From: an uncultured Eubacteriales bacterium
Lineage (GTDB): Bacteria > Bacillota_A > Clostridia > Saccharofermentanales > Saccharofermentanaceae
DNA: 5,159 nucleotides
Direction: 5' to 3'
Assembly (NCBI GenBank): GCA_900313405.1
Contig: OMQY01000117.1
Span: forward strand, 1-5,159
Under the pieces are notes generated by a model. That model had not been told where the DNA came from. It saw only the letters and a list, made by a program, of their open reading frames with translations, and made no database searches. The position numbers were made by a program, and so were the translations under genes. Below, in pieces: positions 1 to 5,159 of the stretch. Within the stretch, counting starts at the first letter, position 1; every line of letters starts with the position of its first letter.

Positions 1-71
1 AGCATGATCGTGATCATCATCATACCCGTCACTCTGATAATAATACTTCTCTTACGACCCGCGCACTTCAT
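1..71 (-). CDS. Unidentified protein, N-terminal fragment with a basic then hydrophobic start (partial)
   Basis: Only the first 23 codons are inside the window and the frame stays open to the edge. The ATG at 71-69 lies 20 bases after the rlmB stop and is preceded by GAGGAG with a spacer of about 10 bases, so translation from here is plausible. The start reads MKCAGRKRSIIIRV and continues into a hydrophobic, Met/Ile-rich run: four positive residues followed by apolar ones. This is the pattern of a signal peptide or signal anchor, suggesting an exported or membrane protein; that is inference. In Bacillus subtilis the gene after the rlmB homologue is yacP, an NYN-domain RNase that starts quite differently, so this is probably not yacP. 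I do not recognise the family from so short a piece. It probably belongs to the same transcript as rlmB. Confidence 0.5.
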   Translation of the reverse strand, partial: MKCAGRKRSIIIRVTGMMMITIM

Positions 72-91
72 TGTCCCGGAGCTCCTCTGAT

Positions 92-964
92 TCATTCCTT
101 ACGTTGTCTTACCGCTTCGTATATAACTATGCCTGCAGCTACTGCCGCATTAAGACTGTTGACCTGTCCCGTCATGGGGATCGATACGAGAAAATCACAT
201 TCTGAGGTTACGGTATTCCTCATTCCGTCGCCTTCACTTCCTATAACTATCGCCAGAGCACCCTTATAGTCGGCCTTATCGTAATCGACACTGCCTTCCA
301 TGGCAGTTCCGCACACCCAGAATCCGTGGTCGTTCTTAAGCTCTCTCAGCGTCTGGGCGATATTGGTAACTCTTGCAACAGGTACATATTCGATCGCTCC
401 CGCCGATGCCTTGGCAACAGCTGCATCAAGACCAACCGAACGATGCTTGGGTATTATTATCCCGTCAACTCCGGCAGCATCGGATATCCTCAGAATGGAT
501 CCGAGATTATATGCATCCTTCAATTCATCAAGAACGACCAAGAGCGGTGCGTGTCCGGCATCTTCAGCCTTCTTGATAATATCCTCGATGTCAACATATT
601 CGTGACTTGCAACAGCAGCTATGACACCCTGATGATTGTGCGTCTGACTCATGTTATCGAGGACTGTCCTGCTCACTCTGTTAACTACGATCTTACGGTC
701 AAGAGCCTCATTCAGGATAGCGGCCAGAGCCGGTTCGAGCTTCTTTCCGTCTGAAGGCTGAAGGATCCATATCTTATTGATCTCACGTCCGCTCTTGAGC
801 GCCTCGGTTATCGGATTCCTGCCTTCTAATCTGTCAGGCGACATCTCCTCATGATCATTACGCGAAGGTGCCGATGAGGAGCGTTCGCGAGCCTGAGGGA
901 CGTTCCTGTCTCTCCTGCCCTTATGATCTCTGTTCTTACCGTTGTAACCGCTCTTATCCTTCAC
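92..964 (-). CDS. rlmB: 23S rRNA 2'-O-ribose methyltransferase, RlmB/TrmH (SpoU) family
   Basis: A SPOUT-class methyltransferase of 290 residues that uses S-adenosylmethionine to methylate a ribose 2'-OH. In Escherichia coli RlmB modifies G2251 of 23S rRNA. The three SpoU motifs are intact: motif 1 NLGSILR at about 153-159, motif 2 IVIGSEGDGM at about 239-248, and motif 3 IPMTGQVNSLN at about 262-272, which builds the trefoil knot that binds the cofactor. The small substrate-binding domain begins at LEGRNPITEALKSG near residue 46. Ahead of it is a Lys/Arg/Asp-rich, low-complexity tail of about 40 residues, probably disordered and RNA-binding. The frame stays open upstream to an ATG at 1180, but that part overlaps mrnC. 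GTG at 964 is chosen because GGAGG sits 5 bases before it. It overlaps the mrnC end by 11 bases, so the two are probably translationally coupled. The family is sure; the exact target nucleotide is inferred from homology. Confidence 0.93.
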   Translation of the reverse strand: MKDKSGYNGKNRDHKGRRDRNVPQARERSSSAPSRNDHEEMSPDRLEGRNPITEALKSGREINKIWILQPSDGKKLEPALAAILNEALDRKIVVNRVSRTVLDNMSQTHNHQGVIAAVASHEYVDIEDIIKKAEDAGHAPLLVVLDELKDAYNLGSILRISDAAGVDGIIIPKHRSVGLDAAVAKASAGAIEYVPVARVTNIAQTLRELKNDHGFWVCGTAMEGSVDYDKADYKGALAIVIGSEGDGMRNTVTSECDFLVSIPMTGQVNSLNAAVAAGIVIYEAVRQRKE

Positions 965-1385
965 TGTTACCTCCGACAGCACCTTCCGAAGAATCGATAA
1001 TCTCGAAGGTCCTGTTAATAATATACTCCAGTCTGTCTCCTCTGTTATCAAGGAAAAGAAAACCGATAAGCGCCTCGAATCCCGTCGCATACATATAGTC
1101 GGCAGGAGAAGCGTTCTTAGACCTTGTAGGCGGATTGGAATTCTTGCCCCGCGTAAAGTATGAAGTCTCTTCTTCGTCAAGTTCCGGCATCAACTCTCTG
1201 ACAGCATGTGCCTGAGCTTCCGCACTGACATATCCTATGGTCTTCTTATGCATCTTCCCTGACTGGGAAGCGCTTCTCGCCGCTACATGACATCTCGCAT
1301 AGAGCTCATAAACGGAATCACCGATATAAGCCAACACCGATGGCTGTATCTCTCTTGAATCAACGGCGATAAAAGGTATTATCAT
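954..1385 (-). CDS. mrnC: Mini-ribonuclease III (Mini-III), 23S rRNA maturation
   Basis: A 143-residue protein consisting of an RNase III catalytic domain without the double-stranded-RNA-binding domain, the usual size for Mini-III. In Bacillus subtilis this enzyme trims both ends of 23S rRNA precursor. The family signature LAYIGDSVYEL is at about 18-28, with the metal-binding aspartate at D23, the same position as in the B. subtilis enzyme. The loop RGKNSN at 79-84 and the second acidic motif ATGFEALIGFLFL at about 100-112, with E104, complete the active site. The ATG at 1385 overlaps the cysS stop as ATGA, so translation is probably coupled to cysS; only a weak GAGAAG precedes it. The C-terminal tail is Gly/Ser-rich and carries the rlmB ribosome binding site. 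Its position between cysS and rlmB matches the B. subtilis order. Two successive genes therefore act on 23S rRNA. Confidence 0.95.
   Translation of the reverse strand: MIIPFIAVDSREIQPSVLAYIGDSVYELYARCHVAARSASQSGKMHKKTIGYVSAEAQAHAVRELMPELDEEETSYFTRGKNSNPPTRSKNASPADYMYATGFEALIGFLFLDNRGDRLEYIINRTFEIIDSSEGAVGGNSEG
970..974 (-). promoter_or_regulatory. Ribosome binding site that fixes the rlmB GTG start
   Basis: GGAGG at 974-970 is followed by the 5-base spacer TAACA and then GTG at 964-962. It lies inside the last codons of mrnC. No site of similar quality precedes the ATG at 1180. The internal ATG at 844 has only GAGGAG directly abutting it, with no spacer. This supports the GTG start. Confidence 0.85.
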
Positions 1386-2794
1386 ATCTTCTCGACCTGA
1401 GGACCGTTAGGTGTGTCCTTGACAGTATAGCCCTTCTCTTTGATGAGATCGCGGATCCTGTCTGCCTCAGCCCAGTCCTTTGCCTTCTTGGCAGCAGCCC
1501 TCTGCTCAACAAGCTCCGTGATCTCCGAAGGAACATCGTCTCCCTCATCTGTCAGAACGATCCCCAATACGTCAGTCAGTTCCAGGAGCTTGTCATAAGC
1601 TTCGGAGAGAGCCTGTTCTGATGCCTCGGACGAAGCCAGTGCAGTATTTGCAGCCTTTACAAGATTGAAGATATCCGTTATGGCATCAGCCGTATTCATA
1701 TCATCATCCATATGAGCGATGAAGTCTTCGCCCGCCTTTACTACAGCGCTTCGGAGCTCCCCGTCGGCTGCGCCGCTGTTGCCCTGAGCGGTGTGCTTCT
1801 CAAGAGCGAACTTGAGGTTCGCAGCTGAAGTCGATATGCGCTGAAGTCCCGTCTGAGCAGATCTTAAGAGTTCATCAGAGAAGTTGATGGGCATCCTGTA
1901 GTGTCCGCTCAGGATGAAGAACCTGACAACGGGATACGGGAACTTGGCAATGATATCTCTGATAGTAAAGAAGTTACCGAGGGACTTACTCATCTTCTCG
2001 TTATCCACATTAACGAAAGCATTATGTACCCAATAGTTACAGAACTTGCACCCGTTAGCAGCTTCGCTCTGGGCGATCTCATTCTCGTGATGAGGGAAGA
2101 TAAGATCCTGCCCTCCGCAATGGATATCAATGGTATCGCCAAGGAACTTCTTGTTCATAGCCGAACATTCAATATGCCAGCCGGGTCTGCCGTCGCCCCA
2201 CGGCGACTCCCAGAAGGGTTCGCCTTCCTTCTTGAACTTCCAGAGCGCGAAGTCACCGGGATTACGCTTACCGTCGTAAGAAGCGCCTCTCTCTCCTCCT
2301 CCGGGATTCAGTTCATCGAGATTATAGTGAGACAGCTTGCCGTAGTCTTCCTTCTTGGAAACATCATAGTATACGCCGTCTCCGTCGATAACATATGCAA
2401 ATCCTTTGTCATACAGAGCCTGTATCATGTCGATTATGGCATCGATCGTCTCGGTGGCTCTCGGCTGATAGGTCGGACGCTTGCAGTTGAGACCGTCCGC
2501 ATCGATATAGTATTCGTTGATGAATCTGTCAGCGAGTTCCTTAACGGTGATCCCTTCCTCATTCGCACGATTGATCATCTTGTCGTCGATATCGGTAAAG
2601 TTCTGACAGAATTCCACCTCATATCCCCTGTATTCAAGATATCTTCTGAGTGTATCGAAGGTAACGAACGGTCTGGCATTGCCGAGATGGAAATAATTAT
2701 AGACCGTAGGGCCGCATGCATACATCTTTACATGACCTTCCGTGATCGGAACAAAATCCTCTTTGTAACGGGTAAGCGTACTGAACAGTTTCAT
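1382..2794 (-). CDS. cysS: Cysteinyl-tRNA synthetase
   Basis: Class I aminoacyl-tRNA synthetase of 470 residues, full length for the family, that charges tRNA-Cys with cysteine using ATP. The Rossmann catalytic domain begins with CGPTVYNYFHLGNAR at 27-41, which contains the HIGH-type motif HLGN at 36-39. The KMSKS loop is exact at 267-271. The four zinc ligands that select cysteine align as C27, C210, H235 and E239. GWHIECSAM (about 205-213) and HCGGQDLIFPHHENE (about 225-239) are further family hallmarks. The C-terminal part is helical (DALR-type), with a Lys/Ala/Glu-rich helix near 425-455 that contacts tRNA. The ATG at 2794 is supported by AAGGAG at 2809-2804 with a 9-base spacer. It is the first gene of the cysS-mrnC-rlmB group. 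Its upstream region carries the structured RNA and hairpin annotated separately, and a complete T-box was not found there. Confidence 0.98.
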   Translation of the reverse strand: MKLFSTLTRYKEDFVPITEGHVKMYACGPTVYNYFHLGNARPFVTFDTLRRYLEYRGYEVEFCQNFTDIDDKMINRANEEGITVKELADRFINEYYIDADGLNCKRPTYQPRATETIDAIIDMIQALYDKGFAYVIDGDGVYYDVSKKEDYGKLSHYNLDELNPGGGERGASYDGKRNPGDFALWKFKKEGEPFWESPWGDGRPGWHIECSAMNKKFLGDTIDIHCGGQDLIFPHHENEIAQSEAANGCKFCNYWVHNAFVNVDNEKMSKSLGNFFTIRDIIAKFPYPVVRFFILSGHYRMPINFSDELLRSAQTGLQRISTSAANLKFALEKHTAQGNSGAADGELRSAVVKAGEDFIAHMDDDMNTADAITDIFNLVKAANTALASSEASEQALSEAYDKLLELTDVLGIVLTDEGDDVPSEITELVEQRAAAKKAKDWAEADRIRDLIKEKGYTVKDTPNGPQVEKI

Positions 2795-2812
2795 TAAATA
2801 TAACTCCTTCTC

Positions 2813-2833
2813 AGGTCCCTTTATCAGGGACCC
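2813..2833 (-). promoter_or_regulatory. Perfect hairpin just upstream of the cysS ribosome binding site
   Basis: GGTCCCT (2832-2826) and AGGGACC (2820-2814) form a 7-bp perfect stem with a GATAA loop, extended by one possible G-U pair. It ends 3 bases before the AAGGAG of cysS. No U-run follows, so it is not a classic intrinsic terminator. The left arm can instead pair with AGGGAC at 2865-2860, so two mutually exclusive stems are possible. It could tune cysS translation, act as an mRNA processing or stability element, or mark the 3' boundary of the RNA upstream. The stem is read directly from sequence; the role is inference. Confidence 0.5.
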
Positions 2834-2847
2834 CTAGACATAGAAAG

Positions 2848-3004
2848 CCTGACATGGATGTCCCTTTTTGACACCCTGTCTCTCCAGGGCGGTACCCTGC
2901 AATCGATTTCAACAGTCCATTCTCGAAGGCTTTGCCTACGTCGACTGACCCGGGTTCCATTTAACGTCATGAAGGTTCAACAAAGAGTCCACCCATCTCA
3001 GGTC
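2848..3004 (-). ncRNA. Structured RNA upstream of cysS, possibly 6S RNA (ssrS)
   Basis: This part of the 255-base gene-free stretch has no credible reading frame but folds by eye into one long rod. The closing stem pairs CCTGA-G-ATGGGTG (3002-2990) with CATCCATGTCAGG (2860-2848): 12 pairs around one G-G mismatch. A second stem pairs GGAACCC (2958-2952) with GGGTACC (2897-2891) with one A-A mismatch. A third pairs CAGTC (2947-2943) with GACTG (2917-2913). The tip is AGGC-AAA-GCCT (2937-2927), extended by two more pairs. Between closing and second stem lies a large open region, with a local 3'-side hairpin CCCTG-GAGAGA-CAGGG (2889-2874). Closing stem, large central bubble and terminal stem-loop are the known layout of 6S RNA, which binds housekeeping RNA polymerase. 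The 5' part CCTGAGATG also recalls Escherichia coli 6S RNA (CTCTGAGATG). The length of about 160 nt is slightly short. The alternative is a cis-acting leader of cysS. Ends are estimates. Confidence 0.5.
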
Positions 3005-3010
3005 ACTTAT

Positions 3011-3039
3011 ATTATATATTTTTTCGAGAGATAATACCA
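3011..3039 (-). promoter_or_regulatory. Probable promoter for the structured RNA and cysS operon
   Basis: A perfect -10 box TATAAT occupies 3016-3011 in an A/T-rich stretch right after the comFC stop. A 17-base spacer places TGGTAT at 3039-3034 in the -35 position, which is a poor match to TTGACA. Transcription would start near 3006-3003, just where the closing stem of the structured RNA begins; this coincidence is the best support. No other good promoter was seen between here and cysS, so it probably also serves cysS, mrnC and rlmB. Confidence 0.5.
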
Positions 3040-3049
3040 CAGAAAAGTA

Positions 3050-3790
3050 TTAATAGGGCTCGACATTCTTTACCATACGATTGCCGCAAAGAGCGACACA
3101 GACGACCCGTCCGGCTCCGCCTTCGTAAAGCGCTTCCGAAGCCTCGTGAAGTGTGTGTCCCGTTGTGGCAACATCATCGATCAAAAGTATCGATAATCCC
3201 CCGATATCCCAGTGTTTATCCATATCGAAAGCCCCTCTGACGTTTCCCGCACGCTGTTCTCCGTACTCGAGTTCAGCCTGCCTCTCGGTATGGCGCGTCC
3301 TGACAAGGACATCACCCGCCATGGGTATCCCGACCTTGCCGGCGACCGCTTTTCCGATCGACTCAGCCTGATTAAAACCTCTTTCCTTTAGCCTCCTATA
3401 GGATAATGGTATAGGTACGATCAGGTCATATGAATCCGGCGTGATATGGTCTTCCTTCATTATCATTCCGAGAAGGCCTCCGGCGAAGACCGCGAGTTCC
3501 CGCTGCTTCCCGAACTTGATCTTATGGATCATCGATGCCATCCTTCCGTCGTATTCATATGGCATATAGAGCTTAAGCTCCGGATGAGGATCGCCCTCGT
3601 AGGGCTCGGACAGACACAAGAACCATCTTCTGTCAGGCACCGAAGGTACAAATGACGAGGCACACCGGCAGCAGATATTGGCACCTGAGGGCACGATATC
3701 GGGTATCACTTTGTGTCCGTCAGCAACAGAACCGCAAAGGGTACACTTAGGAGGCAAAAGCGCTGCGAATATATCTCCCGCGAACGACAT
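3050..3790 (-). CDS. comFC: ComF family protein (phosphoribosyltransferase fold, N-terminal zinc finger)
   Basis: A 246-residue protein of the ComF/ComFC (GntX) family. These proteins are needed for DNA uptake in competent bacteria and are thought to act in the cytoplasm on incoming single-stranded DNA; the biochemical role is not settled. The N-terminus holds a cysteine cluster, CTLC (C16, C19) and CCRC (C40, C41, C43), that should bind zinc. The C-terminal part has the type I phosphoribosyltransferase fold: LIVPIPLSYRRLKERGFNQ at about 123-141, the family signature TERQAELEYGEQRAGNVRGA at about 168-187, and the PRPP-binding loop LIDDVATTGHT at 203-213. All key residues look intact. The ATG at 3790 follows the helicase stop by one base. 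Its ribosome binding site GAGG (3800-3797) lies in the last codons of the helicase gene, so translation is probably coupled. Presence of comFC does not show that the organism is competent, since the gene is widespread. Confidence 0.93.
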   Translation of the reverse strand: MSFAGDIFAALLPPKCTLCGSVADGHKVIPDIVPSGANICCRCASSFVPSVPDRRWFLCLSEPYEGDPHPELKLYMPYEYDGRMASMIHKIKFGKQRELAVFAGGLLGMIMKEDHITPDSYDLIVPIPLSYRRLKERGFNQAESIGKAVAGKVGIPMAGDVLVRTRHTERQAELEYGEQRAGNVRGAFDMDKHWDIGGLSILLIDDVATTGHTLHEASEALYEGGAGRVVCVALCGNRMVKNVEPY

Positions 3791-3791
3791 A

Positions 3792-5159
3792 TCACACCTC
3801 GGAATGTCTTTTGTCTACTATCGAGAGGAACCCTGCCAGCGCCGTATGGCGCACCGTCTCCACGGGAGATGAGATCATCTTGTTGAGCCGCCCGGCCGAA
3901 TCGATTATTACCACCTTCCGCTTGCCCCTGGTAACAGCCGTATACAGGAGCTTCCTGGAAGACAGTCTGTAGTTCATCTTGCCGAGAGCTATGATGACCG
4001 TATCGAACTCGCACCCCTGGGACTTGTGGACCGTAACGGCATATGCGAGATCTATGTCTTCCAGCGCCTCTTTGTTATAGACGACGCGCTTCCCGTCATC
4101 GTACAGGATCGTCACGGTCTTCTCCGCATTATCGATATCCTCGACTTCGCCGATCTCACCGTTATATACGCCGCTCTGCGTCTCCATAGCCGAGCTGTCA
4201 TAGTACTCGAGCTTATAGTTGTTATGCATCTGCATGACCTTGTCGCCGATACGGAGGACACAGTCTTCCCTGAGCTTGAACTGCAGCTCCTGCCCGCCTG
4301 TTACCAGTTCCTGAAGCTCACGGTTAAGCCTTAAGGTTCCGAGCGTGTTTTGCTTGGTCGGGCAAAGGATCGCAGTGTCCTCGACTCCGCCTCCGCAGGC
4401 CTCGAACTGTCTTCTGACTTCTTCAGATGCCAGATCGTCATTCGGGCAGCTTATGATGACAAAATCGCCGTCATTGCCCTTGAGAGGCTCCCCTTTGAGG
4501 ATCCTGTACGCGTTGGACGCTATCGAGCATTCATCCTGTGTACGGAATACATAGCTGAGTTCCACGCGAGGGATAGCCTTGCATGACAACAGGTCTGCAA
4601 GTACATTCCCTGGGCCTACTGAAGGGAGCTGATCGGGATCTCCGATAAGTATCAGAGATGCGTCCTTTTTAACTGCATACAAAAGCGACTTGAACATCAT
4701 GATATCGACCATTGAAGCCTCATCGACCACGACGACTCTGGCATTTAACGGATTCTCTCTGTTACGGTTACAGTAGACTTCTCCCGTTGATTCATCAGCT
4801 GTCATCTCAAGAAGGCGATGGATCGTATATGCTTTTACGCCGGCCGCATCAGACAGCCTCTTTGCCGACCTTCCCGTCGGAGCGCAGAACTCACACTTTA
4901 TCTCCTTACTCTCGAAATACTTTGCCAGGATCCCCACTATTGTTGTCTTGCCTGTTCCCGGGCCGCCCGTGATTATGCTGACCGGTCTGCTCAGGGACAT
5001 AAGAAGGGCCTCAGTCTGAGCCCTATCAGGTACGATACCGGACGCCTCCGCGATCTTGTCGATCGCATCCTTTGCCTTATCCCTGTTAACTTCTACGAAA
5101 GGCGCAGACAGGAAACTGTCTATCTCACGCTTGATCGATGCTTCGGCCGTGAAGAACGG
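3792..5159 (-). CDS. recD2: RecD2-type ATP-dependent DNA helicase (5'-truncated by the window edge)
   Basis: The reading frame is open to the right edge, giving the C-terminal 455 residues; the first ATG inside, at 5000, is not the true start because family-like sequence (VPDRAQTEALLMSLS) precedes it. RecD2 proteins usually have 700-850 residues, so roughly the first 300 are missing. Superfamily 1B helicase motifs appear in order, numbered from the window edge: Walker A GGPGTGKTT at 65-73, Walker B VVVDEAS at about 143-149, motif III GDPDQLPSVG at 173-182, the motif V region TVHKSQG at about 376-382, and motif VI YTAVTRGK at about 406-413. The segment between is the 2B SH3-like insertion. RecD2 unwinds DNA 5' to 3' and acts in repair outside a RecBCD complex. 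RecD2 is preferred over RecD of RecBCD because no recB or recC is adjacent and Firmicutes normally carry RecD2. It heads a unit with comFC. Confidence 0.93.
   Translation of the reverse strand, partial: PFFTAEASIKREIDSFLSAPFVEVNRDKAKDAIDKIAEASGIVPDRAQTEALLMSLSRPVSIITGGPGTGKTTIVGILAKYFESKEIKCEFCAPTGRSAKRLSDAAGVKAYTIHRLLEMTADESTGEVYCNRNRENPLNARVVVVDEASMVDIMMFKSLLYAVKKDASLILIGDPDQLPSVGPGNVLADLLSCKAIPRVELSYVFRTQDECSIASNAYRILKGEPLKGNDGDFVIISCPNDDLASEEVRRQFEACGGGVEDTAILCPTKQNTLGTLRLNRELQELVTGGQELQFKLREDCVLRIGDKVMQMHNNYKLEYYDSSAMETQSGVYNGEIGEVEDIDNAEKTVTILYDDGKRVVYNKEALEDIDLAYAVTVHKSQGCEFDTVIIALGKMNYRLSSRKLLYTAVTRGKRKVVIIDSAGRLNKMISSPVETVRHTALAGFLSIVDKRHSEV

Noticed and set aside
1..25. Short inverted repeats around TGATCA/GATCATG
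   Set aside because: They arise from a run of ATG and ATC codons in the partial gene and show no further structure.
965..1180. Extension of the rlmB reading frame upstream to an ATG at 1180
   Set aside because: The extra residues overlap the conserved mrnC sequence, resemble no RlmB N-terminus, and lack a ribosome binding site comparable to the one before GTG 964.
1901..2797. A 298-codon open frame on the plus strand, antisense to cysS
   Set aside because: It mirrors cysS, whose motifs are intact, and shows no recognisable domain. Long antisense frames arise readily from the codon bias of a conserved gene.
2813..2833. Intrinsic terminator before cysS
   Set aside because: The hairpin is strong but no T-run follows on the minus strand or the plus strand, and the cysS ribosome binding site comes directly after it.
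2987..2994. GGGTGGAC, similar to the core of a T-box
   Set aside because: It sits at the very 5' end of the putative transcript and is part of the closing stem; the ACCGCG half of the consensus does not follow.
3011..3049. Terminator after comFC
   Set aside because: Only a weak A/T stem (TATTAT with ATAATA) is possible and it overlaps the -10 box; it is better explained as promoter sequence.
3706..4014. A 102-codon minus-strand frame across the recD2-comFC junction
   Set aside because: It lies in another frame of two well-supported genes and its composition (Gln/Arg/Gly-rich) shows no domain.

Overview
All genes I can support lie on the minus strand, so the window reads from its right end to its left. 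It looks like a chromosomal core-gene region of a low-to-moderate GC Firmicute, most likely a member of Clostridia. The grounds are the strong GGAGG-type ribosome binding sites, the tight translational coupling, and the order cysS - mrnC - rlmB, which is the order known from Bacillus subtilis (cysS-mrnC-yacO) and its relatives. I see no mobile element, CRISPR array, tRNA or rRNA.

Layout in transcription order. (1) 5159-3792: the C-terminal 455 residues of a RecD2-type superfamily 1 DNA helicase whose N-terminus lies outside the window. (2) 3790-3050: a ComF-type phosphoribosyltransferase-fold protein with an N-terminal zinc finger, starting one base after the helicase stop codon. (3) 3049-2795: a 255-base non-coding stretch with a TATAAT promoter element and a highly self-complementary RNA. 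I read the RNA as a possible 6S RNA or otherwise a structured leader of cysS, followed by a perfect hairpin just before the cysS ribosome binding site. (4) 2794-1382: cysteinyl-tRNA synthetase. (5) 1385-954: Mini-ribonuclease III, overlapping cysS by ATGA. (6) 964-92: an RlmB/TrmH-family rRNA 2'-O-methyltransferase, overlapping mrnC by 11 bases and starting at GTG. (7) 71-1: the first codons of an unidentified gene with a basic, then hydrophobic N-terminus.

The genes form two translation-coupled groups. recD2-comFC concerns DNA repair and DNA uptake or processing. cysS-mrnC-rlmB concerns translation: charging tRNA-Cys, maturing 23S rRNA ends, and methylating 23S rRNA. The coding genes are ordinary conserved genes. 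The part most worth a second look is the structured RNA between the two groups.
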